A stretch of 64,000 nucleotides of DNA, taken from contig NZ_CP116967.1 of the NCBI RefSeq assembly GCF_032050975.1, forward strand, positions 4,151,001 through 4,215,000, in the 5' to 3' direction. A model generated the notes under the pieces. It was not told where the DNA came from and ran no database searches. It was given only the letters and a program-made list of their open reading frames with translations. Made by a program: the position numbers and the translations under genes. The stretch comes from Candidatus Nitrospira allomarina (GTDB lineage: Bacteria > Nitrospirota > Nitrospiria > Nitrospirales > UBA8639). This document shows, piece after piece, positions 55,139 to 64,000 of the stretch (its first letter is position 1; every line of letters begins with the position of its first letter).

Positions 55139-55205
55139 AACTTTTCCTCTGCCCAATTTTCCTCTTGCCGTACAAGAAAACGAAAAGCCCAAACCACAAG
55201 ACCAA

Positions 55206-56684
55206 TCAAGCGGTTCCCCTCATCCGTTTTATCCGGTGGACAGCGAACTGCCACCCCGCCTCTACTTCTTCCCGCTTAAAGCACCCGGCAGATAAGAGCA
55301 AAACAGGGTAACAAAACACTATGGCTACCCCGGCTCCAAGAAAACCGCCATATTTCATAAACAGGATTCCCCAAATCAACCCCAATAGTAATGCACAAAT
55401 CCCGCCAATCTTTCCCAGAGCCCTATAATCATATTGGACAGGAAAAAGTTGCTGCGAATAGAACAGCATACAACTCACACTCACTACTTCGGCTAAAAGA
55501 AATGCAATACCCGCCCCTATTGCGCCCATACTAGGAATTATGGCAATACTTAAAATAATTTTGACAATCCCCGCCATAACGGTCACATAAAACAGATATT
55601 TGGTCTTTTTCATATATAAAATTCCGGTTTGAAACGGATATCCCAAACTGGACACCAACAGACCTGCGGCCAGGATTGGGATAAGGAGTTCCGCAGGCCA
55701 ATATTCCTGAGTCGTCATGATACGCAAAACACTCGGTGAAAATGCTGAAATGCCCACTACCAACAACCCAACCATTGCAGCCATATAGATGACGATTTTG
55801 GCTTGAACATCTTTGACATTTTCATTTTTCATAATGGAAAACCGGAAGGATCCATAACTGTTTTTAAATGGTTCAAGAACCAGGACATTGCCCAATTCAA
55901 CGAATTTCAACGCCAAGGCATAAAGCCCAACCGCTTCAAGCCCATATAAAGCCTTTAAGAGAAACCGATCTGAATAAAGAACAGCCACACTAACGATGGT
56001 GCTTAAAAGAAAGGGAAAACTATACTCGAGAACCTGACGAAATTTCGTTTGGTGGAAACGAAGGCCACATTCATACACCGTGGTGCCAACAACATAGCCC
56101 CATGATATCCCGACACTCATGAAATTTCCCACAAGGATTCCCCACACCCCCCAACCCAAAATAGCTACGGAGTAATAATTGCACCCTACTTGTAAGAGCA
56201 ACCGCAGAAAGGAAGAAACCACAAACCGGGTCGAATACTCTCTGGCCCGAAAGTAGGCAAGGCCAATTTCCGATGACAATTGTAGGATGAGAATCAAAAG
56301 GCCAAGTTGGAGAAGGCTTGCCTCTTGTGATGACCCAAATAGGACTCTGGACAAGAGCGGAGTCGTAAACCACAACAGGGCTACCCCAGTGCAGGCCACG
56401 ACACCGGAACCGACCAACGTCGTACTCACCAAATGTTTTCGTTCCAACTCATCCTGGAACTCGAAATAAAATCGAAGTGTGGCATGTGCCAATCCAACAC
56501 CCAACAAGGAAGAAACTAACGCAGAAACGCCATACACTAATTCCAGCGTCCCATATTCTGAAGGAGTCAAATGACTGGTATACAGCGGAAGAAGAAGAAA
56601 CGCTCCGGCACGATTAACGATCCCCCCTAATGCATAAATGGAAGAATGCTTGAATAGCCGCTTCATGTCTGACTGTATATTCAT
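55206..56684 (-). CDS. Wzx-type polysaccharide flippase
   Basis: 492 residues, about 12-14 membrane helices, MATE/MVF-like. N-terminal MKRLFKHSSIYALGGIVNRAGAFLLLPLYTSHLTPSEYGTLEL is the classic Wzx/MurJ-like opening. Further helices include FPFLLSTIVSVAVLYSDRFLLKAL and LLVSSLGYPFQTGILYMKKTKYL. Expected to flip the undecaprenyl-linked repeat unit to the periplasm, where the Wzy-like protein would polymerise it. Confidence 0.88.
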   Translation of the reverse strand: MNIQSDMKRLFKHSSIYALGGIVNRAGAFLLLPLYTSHLTPSEYGTLELVYGVSALVSSLLGVGLAHATLRFYFEFQDELERKHLVSTTLVGSGVVACTGVALLWFTTPLLSRVLFGSSQEASLLQLGLLILILQLSSEIGLAYFRAREYSTRFVVSSFLRLLLQVGCNYYSVAILGWGVWGILVGNFMSVGISWGYVVGTTVYECGLRFHQTKFRQVLEYSFPFLLSTIVSVAVLYSDRFLLKALYGLEAVGLYALALKFVELGNVLVLEPFKNSYGSFRFSIMKNENVKDVQAKIVIYMAAMVGLLVVGISAFSPSVLRIMTTQEYWPAELLIPILAAGLLVSSLGYPFQTGILYMKKTKYLFYVTVMAGIVKIILSIAIIPSMGAIGAGIAFLLAEVVSVSCMLFYSQQLFPVQYDYRALGKIGGICALLLGLIWGILFMKYGGFLGAGVAIVFCYPVLLLSAGCFKREEVEAGWQFAVHRIKRMRGTA

Positions 56685-56756
56685 AAATCCATTTCAGAAG
56701 AAGGAACATGGACGAAAACCATCCAACCTCTGCCTGCACAACTTCTATTCGTAAAT

Positions 56757-58478
56757 TTACGGGACGGAGGAGTGTGGCTCGGCAACCGAATCTAAGGCTT
56801 TCTCAAAAGCAGAACGCAGAATTGGCGCCATGGTATGAGAGAACCAATGTTCATCCGTTTTATGCCAATAATCTAAATGCTCATGGAATTGATAAAGAAG
56901 GAGAATGGCCGCATAAATTTTTTGCAAGCTTCCATCTCCCACGCAGAGTGCATGCCAATACGATTGCACGCAATCATTTTTCAAGAGATCTTCCTCAAAA
57001 GCCACTCGTACAATAGCCTGATAAAAGGGCATCGGCGCACTTAAATACTTTTCGTACCCTAAAAACCACAACAAATCCATCAACGGAAATCCCATTTTCC
57101 TGGACAAATCCCAATCAATTAAACCAATCACTTTTCCGGTTTCGTTGACTAGTAAATTCGTACGCTTAAAGTCGCCATGGGTTTGCACAAGAAGCGTCTC
57201 TTTTCCCATCAACCGTTTCTTCACCAAGGTTTTCACATTCGTAAAGACAACTTTATCGGTTCCTTTGCAATAGGTCATGAAATCCGCAAATGGAACGTTC
57301 ACCAGCTTTTCAAAAAGCACGTCGTCAAGGATCACCCTCTGTGCCGTCCCAGCATGAAGTTGTAGAAGATACCGAGAAGCCTGTGCCGTGATCTTGTCAG
57401 ATCTCCAAGCCCTTTTTTGTTCTCCTGTGGGTTCAAACCCCGGCAGCTTGGATTCTTCGAAGTACATTAAACTGCCAAAACTACCAGTGTAGGAAGCAGC
57501 TGGAATGGGCACAGGGCTTATACCCTGCAAAGCTTGCAGGGTTTCATAATTATTACGACAACGTGTCAAGGCTCCTTGGCCTAAAGGAAACCGGACAATC
57601 CGGTCTGGAAGTTTCCCTACAAGCGAACTGGCCGTTCCCACACAAGCGCTAATACCTGCTTCATCCGACGGCTCCACCCCATGTTGACTGGCAATATTCC
57701 CGATTATCCCTGAAGACGTATTTGACCAAGAGTTCCCTAAGATCAAACCATATGATTCACCTTTCACGATTTTTCTCAGGGTGGATCGCCATCCTTTAAC
57801 CGAAGACCTCCTACTTCCCTCCTGGGTCACTGTTTCGATGGGACCAAGAGCAGGATAAAACTGGAGCCTAGTTACTATTCTCCATGGACTTCCTTCCAAT
57901 GAAGTTTCAAGTCCCCGTTGGCATAATTCCTGGGAACCAATATTAAACCGAAGAGAAAATGGATCTTCCCTCATTCCCAAATAGATCATCCCCCTCGGAG
58001 TTAACAATTTCAGCAGGTTTGACAAAAAGGTCTTCCCCTGGGGGAAAACCATTCCATCGGACTCAAACCAAAACCGGGAGTTGGAAAGACAAATCAAATC
58101 AAAGAAGCCTTCCTGACAGGGAATTTGGTCTTTAATCCCATTGATGGAAATCGCTTCAATACGGCGACCGTCCTGATGGGCACGGGCCACGGCGCATCTC
58201 TTCATGGCCTCGTTTTGAAAGACTCCTGTCACATGTGAAAACAAATAGGAAAGAGCTACCGTCGTGGTTCCAATCGAATCATCAAGATTTAACACCGCAT
58301 CTTGATCAGTCCTTCCCACCCACAACATCCAAGCGGTCTGGGCACCAAAGTGGATTTCCCAAAACAGAGCTTTTCGCTCGTCCGGGTCCAACTCGTTCAG
58401 AGTGATTCCAACACCATCCCGCCACCCATGCTCTTCTACTAAATCGGCCAGACGGTCATATGTCGTTGATGCAATCAC
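56757..58478 (-). CDS. Methyltransferase-like / aminoglycoside-phosphotransferase-like fusion
   Basis: 573 residues; function unknown. GTG start overlaps the upstream GT2 stop by 4 nt (GTGA). The first half looks like a class I SAM methyltransferase (VLNLDDSIGTTTVALSYL for motif I, EGFFDLICLSNSRFWF, LLKLLTPRGMIYLGMREDP), but the motif I glycines are poor (DDSIGTTT), so activity is doubtful. The second half is kinase-like: VQTHGDFKRTNLLVNETGKVIGLIDWDLSRKMGFPLMDLLWFLGY carries the HGDxxxxN and IDW(D/E) motifs of aminoglycoside/choline kinases. Could phosphorylate a sugar or lipid intermediate. Substrate inferred only from the EPS setting. Confidence 0.75.
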   Translation of the reverse strand: MIASTTYDRLADLVEEHGWRDGVGITLNELDPDERKALFWEIHFGAQTAWMLWVGRTDQDAVLNLDDSIGTTTVALSYLFSHVTGVFQNEAMKRCAVARAHQDGRRIEAISINGIKDQIPCQEGFFDLICLSNSRFWFESDGMVFPQGKTFLSNLLKLLTPRGMIYLGMREDPFSLRFNIGSQELCQRGLETSLEGSPWRIVTRLQFYPALGPIETVTQEGSRRSSVKGWRSTLRKIVKGESYGLILGNSWSNTSSGIIGNIASQHGVEPSDEAGISACVGTASSLVGKLPDRIVRFPLGQGALTRCRNNYETLQALQGISPVPIPAASYTGSFGSLMYFEESKLPGFEPTGEQKRAWRSDKITAQASRYLLQLHAGTAQRVILDDVLFEKLVNVPFADFMTYCKGTDKVVFTNVKTLVKKRLMGKETLLVQTHGDFKRTNLLVNETGKVIGLIDWDLSRKMGFPLMDLLWFLGYEKYLSAPMPFYQAIVRVAFEEDLLKNDCVQSYWHALCVGDGSLQKIYAAILLLYQFHEHLDYWHKTDEHWFSHTMAPILRSAFEKALDSVAEPHSSVP

Positions 58479-59440
58479 CTCATGTCCTTACGAAAGGAAA
58501 TCATTTCTTGAAAATTGCGCAGAAGGCGCTTCAACTTCATTTTGATTAGTTCTCCGCTAAACCGGAAATAGTAAGAGAGGTGCGTAGGATGTAACGTTAT
58601 GGCTTTTTTTTGCAACTTCCAGGCATGACTTTCTCCCTGAAAAAAGCTACTGTCAGCCCATTCGGCATAAATTTTGGCCTTGCGTATTTTGTAGCTATCA
58701 GAAGAATATTCATTTCGGTACATTCGCAACAATTGAAATTGTGCCCCATATTCCTTTCTCAGGCTTCCATGGCTCCTTGAGTGTTTAAGGACCCGATACT
58801 GACCAACATATTTAGACGATAAGTAAATTTTTGTTTTTCCTGCAGCCCGGATCCACAAATCATAGTCTTCTGCTTTGAGGTCTTTGTTCCCAGGCTGGAA
58901 TCCCCCAATTTCCTGAAAAATTTCTTTCCTGATTAGAGAGGTCGACATCCCTATCAAATTGCCTTCCATTAGTAAGACCTGCTTGAGATTCCTGGGCTGA
59001 TCATACAGGTCTGAAGGTTTTTGACCAGAATCAAGTGTTCGACCCAGTTCATCAATTTTCTCCATGAAACCAGCGACAACCCCGACACAAGGATGTCGTT
59101 TCACAATATCCATTTGCCACTCAAGTTTCCGTGGAAACCAAATATCATCTGCATCACAAAAAGCCACATAGCTCCCGAGACTCCATTCGACTCCCACATT
59201 CCGGGCAATGGCTACACCCTGGTTCTCCTGGTGAATGCATTGAATTTGATGGGCATATTCCTCCAGAATTTTCAGAGAAGAATCTGTAGACCCATCATTC
59301 ACGGCAATAATTTCAAATGGGGTATAAGTTTGACCTAAAATCGATTCAAGAGTTTCACGCAAAAATTTGGCAGCATTATAGACAGGGACAATAACTGACA
59401 CTAAGGGGAAACTTGCCAATGAATATGAATGTGAAGTCAT
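58475..59440 (-). CDS. Glycosyltransferase family 2
   Basis: 321 residues. GT-A fold: VSVIVPVYNAAKFLRETLESILGQTYTPFEIIAVNDGSTDSSL, NQGVAIARNVGVEWSLGSYVAFCDADDIWFPRKLEWQM (the DxD is DADD), then an EDYDLWIRAA catalytic-base region. The C-terminus is basic and helical (LIKMKLKRLLRNFQEM). No membrane segment. It is coupled to the MTase/kinase fusion and follows the ArnT-like gene by 12 bp. Confidence 0.9.
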   Translation of the reverse strand: MTSHSYSLASFPLVSVIVPVYNAAKFLRETLESILGQTYTPFEIIAVNDGSTDSSLKILEEYAHQIQCIHQENQGVAIARNVGVEWSLGSYVAFCDADDIWFPRKLEWQMDIVKRHPCVGVVAGFMEKIDELGRTLDSGQKPSDLYDQPRNLKQVLLMEGNLIGMSTSLIRKEIFQEIGGFQPGNKDLKAEDYDLWIRAAGKTKIYLSSKYVGQYRVLKHSRSHGSLRKEYGAQFQLLRMYRNEYSSDSYKIRKAKIYAEWADSSFFQGESHAWKLQKKAITLHPTHLSYYFRFSGELIKMKLKRLLRNFQEMISFRKDMR

Positions 59441-59452
59441 TTTTGCTTAGGA

Positions 59453-61480
59453 TTAAGGCGGATTTCTGGCCACGTGGATCACCTGTATTCGCTTATCCCG
59501 ACCTGGGTTCACGCTAAAGATTCCGGAAACATTATTACCAAGTGCCTCCTGTACCCATTCAGTCAGAATCTTTTGGTATCTTGGTGTGGCCAAAATCCAC
59601 ACACCTCCCTTCCCATCCTGCACCGCCTTTTGTACGGTGTCCTTATTATGCAGAATTAAATTTCCCCACCGGTCTTTCATTCCTCGGGCCTGGGAATTCT
59701 CCCTAAATAAGGAGGACTGATCGTCATAAAATATGTAATTCTCATGAGTAAGATAAAATGACGAAGAAGGGACGGCATTAACAATCAGATCGCCAGCCTT
59801 CCAAGCTTCATTTATATAGTCGGCAGGACCTCTAACATCGGATCGCTGATAGTAGTGAACCGAAACTTCTTCGGAAACGTTCATCCGAAAATTCACTTCC
59901 GCTTTTCCGATATTCATAATATGGGCGAAAGAGAAGTCTTCCGAGCAGAGCAATAATCCAAATGACAAAAGTACTACCGCAAACTTAGGTACTCTTCCCA
60001 AAAATGCATTTGGAGATAGCGTATGATCCAGCCACGTTTTCCCTGCCAGCGCGCCTTCAAACCACAAGAGAAGAATCAAGGGATAAAGGAAAAATGAATA
60101 TCTTGTGGAGTTGTACATCGTATTGATCACTCCCAAGATTAGGATACAACTAACTAACACCAAAAGAAGAAAGTGTTCAGTCACAAATTGTTGGGAATTT
60201 CTTCGACCCCACAACACCAGCAAACCGAAAAGACATGAAAGCGTCATTAAATAGGGCATCACATCAAGCCAGAGAAAGACAAACTCCTCCATCACTCTTG
60301 GATAATGAAAGACAATGGCAAAAATCTTATGGAGAGATAGGCTTTCTGCTTCGTGTAAAACAATATTGCCGGTAGTCGCGAGAACCCCAACGGTGAGCCA
60401 AAAACCAAGGCATGAAACCAGGAATATTGCAAAACTCCTTTCAAGAGACTTTCGGAAAACCAACCGTGGATCAAGGATTTGAGTGAAATACGAAACAAGC
60501 AGAATGCCCGCCACGACTCCAAACAACTGCAATAGGCCGGATCCAATTAACGCTAAGGCAATGGATTTTTGCCGCCAATCCCATAAAGAATTTTTCATTC
60601 CCATATAGGCGAGTCCTATACCCATCAGAAGAAGTGCCACATACCCCACACCCCAAAGGTCTCCTCGCAGAAAGACAGACTCCCATAAGGAAATGTCCGG
60701 AAGGAGAAGAATGCCTCCCCCATTATGAGGAAGAACGAATCCTTCGGGGTACTCGCTTCCCGAATTTCCAGAAAAAAGCCACGACCACATCTTCGGAGAA
60801 ACAATATTCAAAAGAAGAATGGCGCTAGCCCAACCCCCATACCGAAACTGTTTTTCAAGGCTTACCTCTCGAAACAATAGGGGCAGGAACAACAAGCAAG
60901 CCATGAAAATCGCACCCTCATAAATGACGGTGCTAATGGAGGCAATGACATAGGACCAAATAATTGCCCGCTTTCGTCCAAGAAAAAATCCTTCATAAAA
61001 AAAATAAAGAAACCAAAGAAATGCACATTGAAACATAGAATACATTCGGGCAAATCGAGCAAATTCCACTTCCCAAATTGAAACACAGAAAAAGCCTACT
61101 AGGAGAAACGCTCCTGCGTTTCCAATTCGCTTTCTACCCAACAAAAAGAGAGGGGGGATCGTTAACAGATTAAACAGGACTGCTGGCAATCGAAGTGCAT
61201 ATTCATTTAGCCCGAATAGACCGGCACTTGCTGCTTCAAAGTACTGAAAGAGCAAACCTCGCCAATACATGCCACCACTGGGATATATTGGGATCCCCTT
61301 TTGCTGAATCAGTTCAACCGATTTGGCGATATAAAATTCATCCACAGCCAGACACCAACTGCCTAACGCATCAAACCGGGCCAAGATTCCGACAAAAAAG
61401 CCGACAAGACAAAAAATGGCACAACCTAATTCACTTTTTGAAATGGATACACCTGGAGAGGAAGCTAGTGAGAAATTCAT
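59453..61480 (-). CDS. ArnT-like GT-C membrane glycosyltransferase
   Basis: 675 residues, about 12-13 membrane helices, with a soluble periplasmic C-terminal domain. The first periplasmic loop has the acidic motif AVDEFYIAKSVELI (D-E of GT-C enzymes), followed by YWRGLLFQYFEAASAGLFGLNEYALRLPAVLF, as in PMT/ArnT-type transferases that use undecaprenyl-phosphate-linked sugars. The C-terminal domain (ADYINEAWKAGDLIVNAVPSS) is typical of the ArnT group. It probably transfers a sugar from the lipid carrier made by the DPM-like GT2 neighbours. Stands 83 bp from the next upstream gene. Confidence 0.82.
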   Translation of the reverse strand: MNFSLASSPGVSISKSELGCAIFCLVGFFVGILARFDALGSWCLAVDEFYIAKSVELIQQKGIPIYPSGGMYWRGLLFQYFEAASAGLFGLNEYALRLPAVLFNLLTIPPLFLLGRKRIGNAGAFLLVGFFCVSIWEVEFARFARMYSMFQCAFLWFLYFFYEGFFLGRKRAIIWSYVIASISTVIYEGAIFMACLLFLPLLFREVSLEKQFRYGGWASAILLLNIVSPKMWSWLFSGNSGSEYPEGFVLPHNGGGILLLPDISLWESVFLRGDLWGVGYVALLLMGIGLAYMGMKNSLWDWRQKSIALALIGSGLLQLFGVVAGILLVSYFTQILDPRLVFRKSLERSFAIFLVSCLGFWLTVGVLATTGNIVLHEAESLSLHKIFAIVFHYPRVMEEFVFLWLDVMPYLMTLSCLFGLLVLWGRRNSQQFVTEHFLLLVLVSCILILGVINTMYNSTRYSFFLYPLILLLWFEGALAGKTWLDHTLSPNAFLGRVPKFAVVLLSFGLLLCSEDFSFAHIMNIGKAEVNFRMNVSEEVSVHYYQRSDVRGPADYINEAWKAGDLIVNAVPSSSFYLTHENYIFYDDQSSLFRENSQARGMKDRWGNLILHNKDTVQKAVQDGKGGVWILATPRYQKILTEWVQEALGNNVSGIFSVNPGRDKRIQVIHVARNPP

Positions 61481-61563
61481 AAGAACCCAGACAGGAAATC
61501 GTGTTAGCCTTATCTAACTTCAGACCATCGCTCTCTTACTTGAATTTGCTTTGGCTACCATTC

Positions 61564-62553
61564 TTAAGATTTTGCCTTTAAGAGATCTTTAATGGTGTAG
61601 TCTTTCATCTTCCTGGCATGAGTGAAAACGATCATTTCACCAAGAAGGCCGACGGAGGCGGTTTGGACCCCGAGTACCATCAATAGGACACCCAGGATTA
61701 ACAGTGGGCGATCGGTAAGCCCAGTGAGACCAAAGAGTTTTTGGATGGCCAAAATCAGAGAAATGATCAGACCCCCGGAAAACAACCCTGCCCCAACCAA
61801 GCCGAAAAACCGCAATGGTTTTTTGGTGAATTTGAATAGAAACGCAACGGAAATGATATCGAGAATCCTGCGAAGATACACCCCCGGCCGTAGCATTCGG
61901 GAATGAAAATCAGCTGGATGCTGGGCGACATCTCGCTCTACCACTCGGAACCCCCGTTGATAGGCCAGTAGGGGGAGAAACCGATGAAGATCTCCATAGA
62001 GATTCACTTCACGGACCACATGCTTCCGAATTCCGCGAAGGCTACAACTCATATCATGAAACTGCACGCCAGTTAACAATCGCATGGCAAAATGGAAGAC
62101 TCGATTTTGAAGACGATTGATCCAGGGATCTTGCCGAGGGTAACGACGCGTCACAACCAGATCATAGCCCTTATTGAGGTAACTCATAACCGTATGCAGA
62201 CCTTCGGGAAGCGTCTGAAAGTACGCCGACAGAGTTATAATGACGTCAGCCCGGGCCTGCTGAAATCCCACCATAAGGACAGTAGCTTCTCCAAAATGTC
62301 GCTGAAGTGGAACGATTCGAATGGGCTCTCCCTTGTCTACCAGGCCATGAAGAGGTTGAGCGGCTTTCTCAAACCCCTCGTCTAAAACAAAAATAAATTC
62401 AAATGAAGGCACCAGGCTGCGTAGGATGTCCGCATGGACACAGTAAATCTGGTCTAAGGCATCACATCGTTCGGTGACTGGCACCACAACGGAAACAGCC
62501 ACAGGCGTTGAATCTGCAGAAACACATTCTGTCTCAAGACTATGAGGAGTCAT
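61564..62553 (-). CDS. DPM/ArnC-like GT2 protein with degenerate catalytic motifs
   Basis: 329 residues. GT-A-like N-terminus (VSVVVPVTERCDALDQI) and two C-terminal membrane helices (FGLVGAGLFSGGLIISLILAI, LLILGVLLMVLGVQTASVGLLGEMIVF) as in the DPM1/GtrB/ArnC group. The two nucleotide-sugar motifs are altered: FVLDEGFEKA stands where DDGSxDxT is usual, and ITLSAYFQTLPEG where MDADLQxPPE is usual. The DxD metal site is therefore gone. The paralogue at 62778 keeps both. The protein may be non-catalytic, a partner of that paralogue, or a subfamily with other chemistry. It is the gene nearest the ArnT-like protein. Confidence 0.8.
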   Translation of the reverse strand: MTPHSLETECVSADSTPVAVSVVVPVTERCDALDQIYCVHADILRSLVPSFEFIFVLDEGFEKAAQPLHGLVDKGEPIRIVPLQRHFGEATVLMVGFQQARADVIITLSAYFQTLPEGLHTVMSYLNKGYDLVVTRRYPRQDPWINRLQNRVFHFAMRLLTGVQFHDMSCSLRGIRKHVVREVNLYGDLHRFLPLLAYQRGFRVVERDVAQHPADFHSRMLRPGVYLRRILDIISVAFLFKFTKKPLRFFGLVGAGLFSGGLIISLILAIQKLFGLTGLTDRPLLILGVLLMVLGVQTASVGLLGEMIVFTHARKMKDYTIKDLLKAKS

Positions 62554-62777
62554 GGGAAAAGGCCCCCGGGAATAGAACGTGATTTGGTTGCGTTCATAAA
62601 TTTTGACTCTTACATTGAAAACGTGATGCCGAAACGGCTAACTACCAAACGAAGACAGACAGGTTTTTGGTGACTCCCGCTCAATCTTCCATTCCTGACC
62701 AGTGGTCTATACAATTTTGGTGAGTCAATGCGATCGTTTCCTCGACATCATGAAACCCCACGAGAAATACATGCCCG

Positions 62778-63695
62778 TTAAACATTCCATATCATTTGTT
62801 CCGGACGGTAATCTCCGGCATAGAGGATCATTTCGCCTAGCATTCCCATTGTGAGCAAATGGCCCGAAAGCGCGAATAGCAAAAAGGCTGTGGCCGGATA
62901 TACAATGCCAATACCCTCTGAAAACAGCATGCCGAGCAAGCTTAGGCTGCCTAACAATGCTCCGGGAATGGCTAATATTCCAAACCATAAGGCTGGCCTG
63001 GCAGCAAACCCTGTCACCATTTTCACCAGAAACAAATCTAAAAACACCCGCCAAGCTCTTGAAATTCCATACTTGCTTTTCCCGAATTTCCGTGGATGAT
63101 GCGTCACAATTAATTCAGCAATTCTCGCTCCGGACAAGGTTGCCATAGCGGGAATAAAGCGATGAAGTTCAGAATATAAAGCCACGCGTTTAATAATTGA
63201 GGCACGGTAAGCTTTCAGGGAACAACCGTTATCGTGAATAGCCACGCCGGTGATCTTGCCGATAAGCCAGTTTGCAATGAGAGAAGGAAATCGGCGAGAT
63301 AAAAACTTATCCTTTCTTTCCTTTCTCCATCCACAGACGACATCAAAACCCTCTTGTATTTTTTCTAGCAATCGGGGAATATCAGTGGGGTCATTTTGCA
63401 GATCTCCATCCATGCTGATAATGACCTGTCCTCGTGCTGCCCTGAATCCGGCGGCCATAGCCGCGGTTTGTCCAAAATTTTTTCGAAAACGAATCACGGT
63501 GACCCCAGGGTTCTGTTGATGGAGTGTTTGAAGTAACTCGAAAGTCCGATCTTGGCTTCCGTCATCCGCGAAAACGATTTCATAAGACTGCCCATTCTGC
63601 TCACATGCGGTTCGAATAGCCTCATAGAGAGGCTGGACGGATTCCTCCTCATTGTAAATGGGAACCACAATAGAAAGGAGAGGTCGCATAATCAT
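62778..63695 (-). CDS. DPM/GtrB/ArnC-like glycosyltransferase family 2
   Basis: 305 residues from ATG 63695 (AAGG 5-8 nt upstream); TTG 63698 and ATG 63689 are alternatives. Intact GT2 motifs: LSIVVPIYNEEESVQPLYEAI, EIVFADDGSQDRTFELL, FRKNFGQTAAMAAGFRAARGQVIISMDGDLQNDPTDI (metal-site DGD), NGCSLKAYR. Two C-terminal helices (ALWFGILAIPGALLGSLSLLGMLF, IVYPATAFLLFALSGHLLTMGMLGEMILY). Enzymes of this group load a sugar onto undecaprenyl phosphate for a GT-C transferase such as the ArnT-like protein. First complete gene of the minus-strand cluster inside the window. Confidence 0.9.
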   Translation of the reverse strand: MIMRPLLSIVVPIYNEEESVQPLYEAIRTACEQNGQSYEIVFADDGSQDRTFELLQTLHQQNPGVTVIRFRKNFGQTAAMAAGFRAARGQVIISMDGDLQNDPTDIPRLLEKIQEGFDVVCGWRKERKDKFLSRRFPSLIANWLIGKITGVAIHDNGCSLKAYRASIIKRVALYSELHRFIPAMATLSGARIAELIVTHHPRKFGKSKYGISRAWRVFLDLFLVKMVTGFAARPALWFGILAIPGALLGSLSLLGMLFSEGIGIVYPATAFLLFALSGHLLTMGMLGEMILYAGDYRPEQMIWNV

Positions 63696-64000
63696 CAAAG
63701 CCTTTCATCCAAGATGTACCAAATGAAAGTCCGATTGGTTGAAGAAACTATGGGAATATGGCACTCAGTCGTATCATGGTTTCTTCCCCTTGCATTTTCA
63801 TTTCCCGCATATCGTCGCAACAAAATTTATCTCGCGGTGGATTCAATAAGGCCCGAGTTGAACCATATGCTCTTCAGGAACCAGGAATTCTGAGCCATGT
63901 AGGCTGGAATACAAACAACACAGAAATCATAGTTTCTCTGAGAACCGGCAAAAAAGAATATGTAGGTATGTTTCGGATACGGAACGAGGAAACTAAAGGT
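63696..64000. other. Right-hand end of the window
   Basis: The last 300 bp carry the GT2 Shine-Dalgarno and probably its promoter region or spacer. On the minus strand a frame stays open from the right edge to a stop near 63830, which could be the end of a gene lying outside, but the predicted sequence is not recognisable. A plus-strand frame at 63720-63893 is not supported. Confidence 0.3.

Noticed and set aside
63720-63893. Plus-strand open frame at the right edge
   Set aside because: No Shine-Dalgarno or domain, and it lies antisense in the presumed leader of the GT2 gene.

Overview
The window is chromosomal DNA of a Gram-negative bacterium. The combination points to Nitrospirota, most likely a moderate-GC Nitrospira: hopanoid-pathway genes (hpnD-hpnE), the envelope/isoprenoid string uppS-cdsA-dxr-rseP-proS, tandem bifunctional-nuclease (BFN) genes, a PrsK/PrsR pair of the PEP-CTERM/exosortase type, and a long exopolysaccharide cluster. 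This assignment is inference from gene content and order, not from a database match. I recognise no rRNA, tRNA or CRISPR array.

Layout. 1-11.4 kb is housekeeping: glyS (cut by the left edge) and glyQ, a small lipoprotein, a cupredoxin, a FolB-methyltransferase fusion, a PHP phosphoesterase, a YjbQ-family gene, an SH3-type membrane protein, hpnD-hpnE and a type 4 uracil-DNA glycosylase. 11.4-16.2 kb is an accessory island. It is bounded by three copies of a hairpin-forming repeat of about 200 bp (two direct on the left, one inverted on the right). It holds a short P-loop kinase, a HEPN-like protein whose stop codon lies inside an integron attC-like site, a protein with ten tandem 12-residue repeats plus an SH3-like domain, a protein resembling the alkyltransferase-like winged helix, a diverged duplicated coding remnant, and a frameshifted acyltransferase pseudogene. 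16.3-30.7 kb returns to core genes: an acidic hypothetical, tldE/tldD, uppS-cdsA-dxr-rseP-proS, two BFN paralogues, rplM-rpsI with a clear terminator, and argC-argJ.

30.8-38.8 kb carries two sigma-54-linked two-component modules on the minus strand: PrsR/PrsK, and a GlrR/QseG-like/GlrK-like trio. 39.6-45 kb has two secreted surface proteins on the plus strand: a 901-residue Fn3/Ig-like repeat protein with long perfect internal DNA repeats, and a parallel beta-helix protein. 45-63.7 kb is a minus-strand polysaccharide cluster: four GT2 proteins, two GT4 enzymes plus a GT4-deacetylase fusion, an ArnT-like GT-C protein, an asparagine-synthase-like amidotransferase, a Wzy/ligase-like protein, a Wzx flippase, a putative deacetylase and a methyltransferase/APH-kinase fusion. 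Read together, the two-component modules probably control export and surface display, and the cluster builds and exports a decorated polysaccharide. The exosortase itself is not in the window.

Most novel: the 11.4-16.2 kb island with its covarying hairpin repeats, the attC-linked HEPN gene and the 12-residue-repeat protein. Also notable are a 23-codon leader-like ORF whose start codon sits in a hairpin loop upstream of the BFN genes, and several unusual fusions.
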